Assembly: GCF_026262505.1 (NCBI RefSeq)
Contig: NC_067206.1
Span: forward strand, 17,629,319 to 17,693,318
Length of the DNA: 64,000 nt
Direction: 5' to 3'
Origin: Trichomonas vaginalis G3
Lineage: Eukaryota; Parabasalia; Trichomonadida; Trichomonadidae
A program made the translations under genes and the position numbers. Below are positions 28,721 to 36,893 of this stretch, piece by piece. A model generated the notes under the pieces. The model saw nothing but the letters and a program-made list of their open reading frames with translations, had not been told where the DNA came from and searched no databases. Each line of letters begins with the position of its first letter. Position 1 is the first letter of the stretch.

Positions 28721-29130
28721 ACCACCTTTAAATTAACCACTCACATTCTCACTGTGGTCCATCTAAAATTTGTAAACTTTATGACATAAAATTATATTAT
28801 ATGCAGGATCCCACCTATTACTTAATCTTTTTGGAATAAATGTTTTATAATATTTATCGATTGATTGTAATTTTTTGTATAAAAAAAGTTTTTTATTTAT
28901 ATTAAAAATATATTCGGTTAATGATATTATCTTATAATTTGTAAATAAATCTAGTAATAAAATAACTTTAATAGTTGGTGTCACTTTTTCGAAAATTCTG
29001 GTTTTTTCCCGCAAAACAGACGTGCTTACAAGAGCAGTCCAACTGGTCAAGACAAAGACTGAGATAGTCGACTTCATTCTTGCAGCTTGCCCATACAAGT
29101 AAAAAAATAAACAATTACGAGTTAAACTTT

Positions 29131-29331
29131 TTATTCTTTCTTTTCTGAGTTGTTTAGAGCTGGTTTCTCTTGTAGGAACCTTTCGTACTCTTCCCTGGTC
29201 ATGTAATTGCGAATTTGGTACGCAATTCCAGGTTCGTTGTTTTTGAACCTTATGTATGTAACGCTTCCATCCTCCTCAGGGAAGTAAGCTGCTAACATCT
29301 GACCAAGTTTTCTCGGTGACTCGGAGCTCAT
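29131..29331 (-). CDS. Small unknown protein, 66 aa
   Basis: MSSESPRKLGQMLAAYFPEE... with SVTYIRFKNNEPGIAYQIRN (beta-rich) and a helical acidic/basic tail. Not recognised. GC-richer codon use, like the neighbouring genes at 29367 and 23095. A GACATTTTA motif lies directly before the ATG. Confidence 0.5.
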   Translation of the reverse strand: MSSESPRKLGQMLAAYFPEEDGSVTYIRFKNNEPGIAYQIRNYMTREEYERFLQEKPALNNSEKKE

Positions 29332-29366
29332 TAAAATGTCACTTTTTAAACGTTAAGTTTTTAGTC

Positions 29367-29555
29367 TTAATTTACCCTTTGTTTGTCAAGGTAGTATTGG
29401 AGCGCAATTTCTCCAAATTCTCTGTGTCGGAGTTCTTCAGCATTTTCCAAGGTGTACCTGGAGAACTCAAAGAAGTTGTCAAGAACATACTGCCATGCTG
29501 CTCTTCTGAGTTCGTCGGTATTTTGGAAGTGTTGCACCTTCGAGTCTTCGGACAT
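29367..29555 (-). CDS. Small helical unknown protein, 62 aa
   Basis: MSEDSKVQHFQNTDELRRAA... a single helical domain rich in Glu/Arg/Tyr. The initiator-like TCATTTTTTC lies directly before the ATG (minus strand), a typical trichomonad arrangement. Not recognised. Confidence 0.5.
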   Translation of the reverse strand: MSEDSKVQHFQNTDELRRAAWQYVLDNFFEFSRYTLENAEELRHREFGEIALQYYLDKQRVN

Positions 29556-29598
29556 GAAAAAATGACACTTTTTCTATTAAACCGTTTTGGCATTTCTC

Positions 29599-29778
29599 AT
29601 GAGTGAGTATAGTTCTGCCGAACCATTGGAAGAGAAGAAGTACCCTTGCTGGCAAAAGACAAAAATAGTTGCCTTAGTTGTCATTGCAATTGTACTCGTA
29701 ATTGAATTCATTGTACTTCTCTTCACGTACATAAAACTCAGCAATGGTATTTGCTTTAAGAAGCTACCATCTTACTAA
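29599..29778 (+). CDS. Small single-pass membrane protein, 59 aa
   Basis: ATG 29599 (MSEYSSAEPLEEKKYPCW) is preferred to the upstream non-ATG extension. One strong transmembrane helix (IVALVVIAIVLVIEFIVLLF, about residues 22-41) is followed by a short basic tail (CFKKLPSY). It diverges from 29367 across 43 bases. Small membrane proteins are common in Polintons and other virus-like elements, but no family was recognised. Confidence 0.5.
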   Translation: MSEYSSAEPLEEKKYPCWQKTKIVALVVIAIVLVIEFIVLLFTYIKLSNGICFKKLPSY

Positions 29779-29797
29779 GACTAAACACTTAGATTTT

Positions 29798-30681
29798 TCA
29801 AGCTTGACTTTTTACAATTTGAACTTTGTTTGCGTAGATATGAATTCTGAAAGAAGTATGAGGGTCTTGTATGACTTTGTACTTCTCCCATAGTTCATGT
29901 CTGTCAAACTTACCTGCCATGGACTCTTTCATAAGTTCCATGAAATCGTCTTCGGACAATCCGGGGAAAAGTATTATGTCAGTAAGTATTCTTTTAACAT
30001 CCTTACTTAAACTCTTTGCTGTCTGTACACAAATGACAACTGAGATGTTAAAGTGTCTGAGCTTCTTAAGAATTCGACACATATCTTGTTCTCTGTTCTT
30101 TAACAAAGGATGAGAAGCAAAGTCATCTAAGATAAGAAGACATCTATGAGGGTACGTTTTCCAATCGTACGATTGCAATTTCTTCGAAATGTATTCTATC
30201 TCTTTCTGTTTGTTTCTGAAGTGTTTCTTCTCTAATATTCTCTGCATTTCCTCATTTGGGTCTTTAAACTTAGAATTTATATACTCATTTATAGCATTAT
30301 ACTTCAAAACTCTTCTTTGGTACTTCTTTATCCAATCTAACAACTCAGTATCCTTTATACATACTAACTTAGACTTCTTTATAATATCTTTGAACGAATT
30401 GACGGTTTGGTCAAATTGACCAGAAGTACTACAAATAACAACTAACTCATAGAATGGGTTCTTCTCATCTAGTTCTTGTTGTTGTGCAGCCATTTTAAGA
30501 TAAGTGAAAGTCTTACCCGACCCAGGTGGTGCAATTAGACCTGTTATACCATTCTGAGCAAATAAGAACTTGTCATGTATAGGCTTTATCTGAGCATTTT
30601 CTAACTTCCTCTTGTTCTTATTTAAAACATTCTCAAATTTCTTGTCAATGTCAGCAAACTTTTTTCTAACATATTTTTAGA
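29798..30681 (-). pseudogene. Polinton B packaging ATPase (A32/FtsK-HerA type)
   Basis: Minus strand. The P-loop LIAPPGSGKTFTYLK is encoded around 30500-30530. A Walker B-like LLILDDFASH lies about 100 residues later, followed by VVICVQTAKSLSKD (sensor-like) and a C-terminal helical domain. This is the genome-packaging ATPase of Polintons. A paralogue occupies 47008-47841. The catalytic core is intact to the eye but the gene start is not recognisable, so it is classed as a fossil with about one break. Confidence 0.75.
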
Positions 30682-30708
30682 AAAATTAAAATTTTTATCT
30701 TTTAGAAA

Positions 30709-31170
30709 ATGTCTAGCGATTTCGCTATCTATATTCGAGACAAACTTTTTGACAGCAAAACATCTGTCGACCATAAAATCTTACATAGTGTAAACAAGAA
30801 AGGTGAATTTGTTCTAAAGTTCTGTTTCTGGGAATATGACAAGAACCATAAAACATTAAGCAGAGAAGTCTTTAAGTTTGTCAATGACAGACTTGTTGAC
30901 AGAGATGACGCCTCTTGGAGAGATGAAGTCTAACAAAACTTCTTAGAATGCAAAGAAGACACATGCGCTGTTCTTGAAGATGAAATAGAAAACAGAATAG
31001 ATGAGCTATTAAAGGACAAAGAACTTTTACATAAATATGGTTCTGAGAAATTTGACATAACTCCACCAGAGAAGAAGAAGAGAGAAAAGAAAGAAAAGAA
31101 AGAAAAGAAAGTAGAAGAAGAGAAGAAAGAACCTGAACCAGTTCCAGAGAAAAAGAAATTTGACATGTAA
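30709..31170 (+). pseudogene. Polinton B small charged protein (paralogue of 5999-6373)
   Basis: MSSDFAIYIRDKLFDSK... with KKGEFVLKFCFWEYDKNHKT resembles the 5999-6373 protein of Polinton A. The downstream part is a Lys/Glu-rich tail (EKKKREKKEKKEKKVEEEKK) ending KKKFDM. About one break. Upstream, AATTTTTATCTTTTAGAAA before the ATG fits the Polinton promoter pattern. Function unknown. Confidence 0.5.
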
Positions 31171-31186
31171 AAATAAAATTTTATTT

Positions 31187-31606
31187 TTAGAACATTTCTG
31201 GGTCAATGTCAATGTTCTCTTCCTCTTTAGGAGTAAACACTGGCTTAGACTCTAAAATCTTTTTACCCAATTTACCTTGAACTTCTACAACTTTAGACTC
31301 ATAATATTCATAGTCGTCTGTCTTCTTTGGTTCATAAGGTATAACAAGTTTGTATGCTTTGCCTTCTTTAAGGTTTGAGAACCTTCTGTCAAAACTTTCT
31401 TTGACTGTTAACAAACCTTCTATGTCTAAGTCTTCAAATTTCGCACCATTTTTAGTCACAATAGCAAACTTAACTGGTTCGATGTTCCAAACTTTGCTGA
31501 ATGAAGACTTTTCAAAATGGTAGAAGTAAACATTCAAATATGTGAATGGGTCTAGTTCTTCTTTAAGTCCTGACATGTACTTGTTTACTGAGATGAATTT
31601 TGCCAT
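31187..31606 (-). CDS. Polinton B unknown protein, 139 aa (replication-module neighbour)
   Basis: MAKFISVNKYMSGLKEELDP... beta-rich with an acidic tail (EENIDIDPEMF). Resembles 7446-7916 of Polinton A in layout and tail. The sequence TTTTTATCCGATAGAAAAAG immediately precedes the ATG, matching the 8005 promoter in copy A. A single-strand DNA-binding or processivity role is possible but not shown. The frame looks whole. Confidence 0.55.
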   Translation of the reverse strand: MAKFISVNKYMSGLKEELDPFTYLNVYFYHFEKSSFSKVWNIEPVKFAIVTKNGAKFEDLDIEGLLTVKESFDRRFSNLKEGKAYKLVIPYEPKKTDDYEYYESKVVEVQGKLGKKILESKPVFTPKEEENIDIDPEMF

Positions 31607-31644
31607 CTTTTTCTATCGGATAAAAAATATTTTTTTTTTAAAAT

Positions 31645-32881
31645 TTACTCATAAAAAATTTTCTTTGTATATACACCATTCTGAACATCTAAAAGACTTT
31701 TGACATTTGCCAAGAATGTTCGTTTAGACGCTGTCATATAACCATATTCTTGACAATATTGTTTATACGAATCGTACAATGACCTTTCATCTAAACACTC
31801 AAAGTCAGTTTCATCTATGAACAGTTCATATACACTCTTGTTTGCTTCTAACAATGTTTGTCTCTCTTCGGTATGTGGAATTTGTCTTGGATTGAACTTA
31901 GAAATATCTAATGTCATGAAATATGAGAACAGGTGGTTGTAAAAGTCAGATGTCAAAGTTTCTGCTAAGTCGTCAAAATATTCTGTATCTTGCATATGAG
32001 AATCCGACGTTCTGACAACTACATATCTTCTGTCAGAACTTTCTAACTTCATCGGAACAGCATTGTTTGAAACCATAATGAAGTTTGCAACATTTTCACA
32101 AACTCGTTGGTCTTTATACTTTCTTTCAACAACTCCAACTTTGTCTGTTATAAGACTCTTCAAAGCATCTGAGTTCAAAACTTTTGTTGTATCTATACTT
32201 TGAAGTTTATTGCAAACTATAAGTTTCATATTCTCTATTGAGGAGTTAAACTTGTCACAGATGTTTTCTAAGTTTGTCATATTCGGATTCGAATAACCTT
32301 CTAACAGTTTGCATAAGATATCTGTAAAGAAAGTATTCTTACCAGTTCCTTGTTTTCCAATTATAATGAGAGCAGTGTCATTTTTAGCACTTGGATGTTG
32401 TAAGATGTTTGCAAACCAACATAAGATATACTCATAAACCTTTTCGTTTCCATTGCATATAATTTCTTTGACATGGTCTAACCAAGCTTCTATAACATTT
32501 TCTTTCCATTCTACTTGTTCGTATTTATATCCAGTGAAGATAGAATAGAAGTTTGGAGAAAGTGTATAAAACTTTATACCACGAACTGAAAAAATCTTCT
32601 AACTTTGACAATAAGATATTCCCAAGCATCTAACATCTTCATGCCAACTTGTACAACTTTTATTTCTTAAGTTTCTGTCTACATTCTTGTTCTGAAACTA
32701 TTGTCGCTTTAGGTTTGTTAAAGACTACATCCCATTCTTTCATAACATAACATTCTGGGGCAGAGTCAACATAAATGACTAAACGTTTCAAATTCTCGAC
32801 TGCTTTGTTATAGTCTCGAAATGGACACATATTTCTGAATGCTTGGAAGTCATAAAAATCTGAAACATCTATTCTGTACAT
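31645..32881 (-). pseudogene. Polinton B D5-like superfamily 3 helicase (primase-helicase), broken
   Basis: A Walker A of the SF3 kind (IIIGKQGTGKNTFF) is encoded near 32305-32350. An ensuing SF3 core includes ENMKLIVCNKLQSID and FIMVSNNAVPMKLESSDRR (sensor-type Asn), and a winged-helix tail ends VQNGVYTKK. The N-terminal piece is at 32660-32881. It would unwind replicating element DNA. Two or so breaks. The tail is the part that matches the small gene at 8005-8382. Confidence 0.75.
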
Positions 32882-32909
32882 TTTTATAAAAATAAAAAAA
32901 TATTATTTT

Positions 32910-33705
32910 TTATTCTTTACTTTGTTGTTCCATTTGTTGCATTTGTTGTTCTTGAGCTATTTGTTGTTGAAGTTGTTCTTGTAATACAATACTTTCACCA
33001 GTTGCATCTTCCAATTCGAAACTTTCTGCCGTCATTGACAAATACATAGACATAAAAGTTTTACAGGAACAAAGTTTGCGTCAACTAATGTCAACGTTAT
33101 ACTTGCCAAAGTGTTTGAGTTCACTAAGGTTGAAAATTCTGCATTCGAATGAACAATAGGCAAAGCAGCAGAGAAAGTATTGTTTATACGCATAAGTATC
33201 TTTTGGTCATAATAGTTTCTGTCGACATTCGAATAACACTTTGAACCTAAGTTTGAAACAATATATAAGATTGGTGTGCTTAATGTCAATGGAATAGACA
33301 TTCCTTGTATGACACCTTTTCCTGTTATAGAAACTGTTGGTAGTAAAAACCAGAAATAAGTTTTGTATTATAGCTCATATCGTTTATAGTAAACTCAGTC
33401 GGACATCCAAACATAATGAAACCTGCTCTAGTTGCAGCACATTTTACACCCGTACTTAAAGTATTAAATAAGTCAACAAAACCTGTTGGTGGTATATCTG
33501 AGTAAGTATCTTCAAAGGAGTATTTTTTACCATTCACAACAATAAAGTCTTCTGGTGTCAAAAGAGCAAAACAGGCTTTAGTCGTCATTGTGTTTAAGGT
33601 TAGTTTACAATATCGTCCTTGAGGACTTTGTAAGTTTGTTGTTATAGAATTATATGACTCAGGGTTTTTAGTCGTAATAGTATAAACCATTATGTCTTCT
33701 GCCAT
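32910..33705 (-). pseudogene. Polinton B minor capsid (penton-like) protein, broken
   Basis: MAEDIMVYTITTKNPESYNS... beta-rich (GRYCKLTLNTMTTKACFALL, EFTINDMSYNTKLISGF), and its start resembles the 47838-48602 gene (STDPKEYGTLKLQTNLG). It ends in a Gln-rich tail (QEQLQQQIAQEQQMQQMEQQ). Size and neighbourhood fit a penton/minor capsid protein. About one or two breaks. Confidence 0.55.
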
Positions 33706-33753
33706 TTACTTAGCAAATAAATTTTAATGAAATGTTGTGGTCGTCAAATATTT

Positions 33754-34290
33754 TTATAACGTCTGGGAAACTAATTTTAAGTTCAACGTTTCACCACCTT
33801 TCATAACGTATATCTTGTCAATGACATTATATGAAACACCACAGCAACTAATGTCGGGTTCTATTTCTTTGATGTTTATATCGTCTGCCTCTGTCAAAAG
33901 TTTCAATAGTTCTTTCAAAACTTCATGAGGTGCAATGACATATGAGTTCACTTTTACAGGGTTGTGTTCGACCAAGTTTAACATTATACCTAAAGCTTGA
34001 CAAATCTTCTCCTGAGTTTGAAGTTTGTCTTTCAGTTGTTGGTAGTCGTTTCGAATATCTGCAACAGAACTTAAGTCTCTGCTAACTTCAGGGTATGTTG
34101 GTTGTTCTTTTACAGGAACTATTGTTATACCATCTTGGTCTTCGTATGGTTTCCCCACTTCAACATCTCTGTCTTTGACATTGACAACAACACTTTGACT
34201 GTTTGTTTGAGTTGGTGAATTTAACTTCACATCTGCCACTGCCATTAAACCTTTTGAAACACTTACGCTTCTATTTTTCGGAAATGACAT
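33754..34290 (-). CDS. Polinton B unknown protein with CCG motif
   Basis: ATG 34290 (MSFPKNRSVSVSKGLM) is chosen over the longer frame because the divergent gene starts at 34309 and TTTTTATTCTAAGTAAA lies just before this ATG. A linker and coiled coil (DIRNDYQQLKDKLQTQEKI) precede a C-terminal domain with EIEPDISCCGVSYN and IYVMKGGETLNLKL. The same C-terminal domain appears at the end of 47008-47841 (DPEIECCGQTP). Function unknown. Confidence 0.55.
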   Translation of the reverse strand: MSFPKNRSVSVSKGLMAVADVKLNSPTQTNSQSVVVNVKDRDVEVGKPYEDQDGITIVPVKEQPTYPEVSRDLSSVADIRNDYQQLKDKLQTQEKICQALGIMLNLVEHNPVKVNSYVIAPHEVLKELLKLLTEADDINIKEIEPDISCCGVSYNVIDKIYVMKGGETLNLKLVSQTL

Positions 34291-34308
34291 TTTACTTAGA
34301 ATAAAAAG

Positions 34309-34728
34309 ATGGACGTATTCGGATATCTTATTGAATTGAAGCAGAACAAAGTTTATACTCACAAACAATACAAATACATTGACAGAATAGTTCTTTACAC
34401 AAACAATGGAAAATGTTATAGAATAGCAATATTTGCTGAACCAAAATATTTTCATAAAGCAAAGAAAGTTGGTATAACTGAAATGGTGAAAGTTCTTGAA
34501 GCAGACAAAAATATAACTTCAAAACTTACAGATATTACTAAAGGTAAGTTTATCTTACAATATTATGTCAAAACTGGCGTACTGTCAATATTTGACGGAG
34601 AGAAGTCAGTTCAAGAACAACTTACTGACCTGCTGCCAAAATCTGCTCGATGGAAGCTGTCGTTCTGCCAATCTGAGGAGCCCCAGCAGGTTTCATCGAA
34701 CGAATCTTCAAAAGAGCATCTTCCGTGA
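34309..34728 (+). CDS. Polinton B unknown protein, plus strand, ~139 aa
   Basis: MDVFGYLIELKQNKVYTHKQ... beta-rich N-terminus (YIDRIVLYTNNGKCYRIAIF) then TEMVKVLEADKNITSKLTDI. It diverges from 34290 across an 18-bp spacer and its 3' end overlaps the end of the oppositely oriented capsid gene by about 100 bp, so the last ~30 residues may be spurious. Not recognised. Confidence 0.5.
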   Translation: MDVFGYLIELKQNKVYTHKQYKYIDRIVLYTNNGKCYRIAIFAEPKYFHKAKKVGITEMVKVLEADKNITSKLTDITKGKFILQYYVKTGVLSIFDGEKSVQEQLTDLLPKSARWKLSFCQSEEPQQVSSNESSKEHLP

Positions 34729-36228
34729 AAAGTGCTATTGGTTTTGTAAACTTCTTTGCTCTCAATTCATCTGGACCGTCTCTGTCACCAGTATATTGTA
34801 TTTGAACTGTACCAACAGTTGAAATACCACCCATAAAGTCTTCTGAGTCAGCAAATGGAATGCCAAGCCAAAAGTTTGAACGGTCTCCATTTGTATATTG
34901 AGTTTTTTGACCTCCTGTATGAGTCCATACTTTCACATATGGCATAATAGAACTTTGCATTTCAGGGTTAATAGTTGTTGTGAAGTTGTTGTTAAAGTTC
35001 ATAGCATCTAATGTCAAGTTGTATGATCTCATATCCTCAACTGTAGAATATTCTTCTCTTGGATAATATTTGCCATCTATGTTTATATGATATTTAATAC
35101 CAGGGTTGTAGAAACAAGAATAGTCATTTATAGTTCGTCTGAACAGTACAAACATAGTATCTGCATGTTTCATTGCAGTTGTTAAAGCAATATCTGTTCT
35201 TGAACCTGGGTCAGCACTTTGGTTTCCAACTTCACCTGCAAAGTCTTTGAAAGATATTTGGTGTATAGGGAACATAAGTGGAACTGCAATATATTTGGCA
35301 GCTAAAGTATTTGAAATATCTGGGTCCAACATATAGACTGCAAGTCTGCTTTCTATTCTCTTGCATTCAAATTTTTCGCATGTGAACATAACTGGGTCCC
35401 AAGCATCTCCAGCAGCATTGAAATAATAGTTTACTTCAGTGTTGAGGTTTGAGAAACCAAAGTCTAAGTCAACTTTGTCTTTGCAAAAGTCACAGAACTT
35501 GGCTCCACCAGTTCCAGCTACAGTAATGCTGAATGGGTCTTGTGTTGGTGCAATGACTAAGTTATTTTTGCTTGGAGTAAGTTCGATAGAATTTTTTCCT
35601 GCCCAGTTTGGCAAGTATCTTAAAAACCTGAAGATGAGGAAAGATGACAAAGGAACTCTAAGTTTCAGTTTTACTTTGGTTACTGCTGCTGCAGTTTGTC
35701 CAAAAAGGTTAACATAAACTCCTGGAACGTTAGGGTCAAGTCTTCTTATTTTCTCAATAGTTGCATACTGGTCTGTTTGTTCTCTAGCTTGTGGTTGTAC
35801 TGAGTTTCTCAAAGCGAACCATTCATAGTTTGCCCATGTTACTGTTTGAACTAAGTCAGAGTTAGAATATATCTTATATCCCATGAAAACTCTGGAGCAT
35901 ATTGGTATCCGACATAGAAAATTCCATTGCAACCTTTCTTGTCAGACAACTTGGCAGAAGGTTTTAATTTCAATGTCTTGTTCCACGTATAAGAATGAGT
36001 TGTCAATAGAAATAATATGAAAACCTGTCGCAAGCAATATCTACTGTTGTTGAAGAACCTTCTCCAAACTCACCTACGTTTCCATAAGAAACAGCAGTTG
36101 TATATTCGTAAGTTCCAGGAACTATTTCTGACCTTCTTAATGGCATTGTCGCATTCGTTATACCATTCGGAAACATTTCCGTTCATGGCATCCAAAACTG
36201 TTGGCGTTATATTCTGAGCGGCGTACAT
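34622..36228 (-). pseudogene. Polinton B major capsid protein (double jelly-roll), broken
   Basis: From about 36228 (MYAAQNITPTVLDAMNGNVS) to 34622 (TTASIEQILAAGQ), ~535 codons, the usual Polinton MCP size. Strand-rich segments such as TKVKLKLRVPLSSFLIFRFL, ESRLAVYMLDPDISNTLAAK and MFVLFRRTINDYSCFYNPG, and a conserved WLGIPFADSEDFMGG near the C-terminus, fit the double jelly-roll fold. Broken in about two places near the N-terminal end; the remaining ~430 residues are continuous, suggesting fairly recent decay. Confidence 0.75.
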
Positions 36229-36293
36229 TTCATATGGGTAAAAATATAGAATAGTTGGATTTATATATCATAATAGAACCCACTCGGACCAAG

Positions 36294-36802
36294 CTTTACT
36301 TTCTTCCTGACTGAGTTTTTAACTCTTCTTTTCCTTCATTGCCACTACTTTCACTAGATGAAGTTACTTCTTCACTACTTTCACTTGTTCTACTCTTCTC
36401 TTCTTCTTTGGTGTCGCTTTTGGTAACTTGCCCTCTGCTTCAAGTTGTTGCATCTTTGCCTCATGTTCACCTAGTATGTTGTAAATTTCCCATGTCCTTT
36501 TTGCCTTTGGGCTCTGGTCGCCCATCTCAGGTAACCTATATTCTAGAAAGATTTTGTCATAGTTTGTATTTGAGTCTTTCGCTTATTGTTTGCATGACTC
36601 TTTCCTGAGTTTCCGGTTCAAGCTCTTCAAACAGAGCTTGTCCATATGGAATAAGCTCGTTTCCAAATATATGTTTTTGTAGCCATTCTGGTTTTCTTTC
36701 CATGTAACCAATAATATCTTTTGTGAATGGGAAAGCTTTTACCCAACGTTTCAGGCTTGCGTCATTTATTTCTGTAGTTGGTTTTATTTTGTCAAGGAAC
36801 AT
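36294..36802 (-). pseudogene. Polinton B small gene upstream of the major capsid gene, broken
   Basis: MFLDKIKPTTEINDASLKRW... helical (PEWLQKHIFGNELIPYGQAL), continuing in neighbouring frames into a Ser/Lys/Glu-rich tail. Two or more breaks. Not recognised; it may be a scaffold or protease-region protein judged only by position. Confidence 0.4.
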
Positions 36803-36893
36803 GTTTTCAATACTAACATTTCATTTGGTACTGTCCATTTGAGTTTTTCTTAATATTCATCCCTTCTCAGTTCATTGTCTGCAAAGTAAGTTT

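Larger units (their letters stand above)
27689..29008. mobile_element. Element N8: TIR element flanked by a 79-bp direct duplication
   Basis: The inserted segment has inverted ends: left GGTAGAATTTACGAAAAAGT..., right reverse complement ACCAGAATTTTCGAAAAAGT..., both continuing GA(T/C)AC. It is flanked by 79-bp copies of the end of the 27116 gene (27610-27688 and 29009-29087) that differ at about two bases. It holds a long microsatellite and three diverged repeat units but no convincing gene. Its ends share GTGAGGT and CGAAAAAGTGA with N3, suggesting a related non-autonomous element. Confidence 0.65.
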
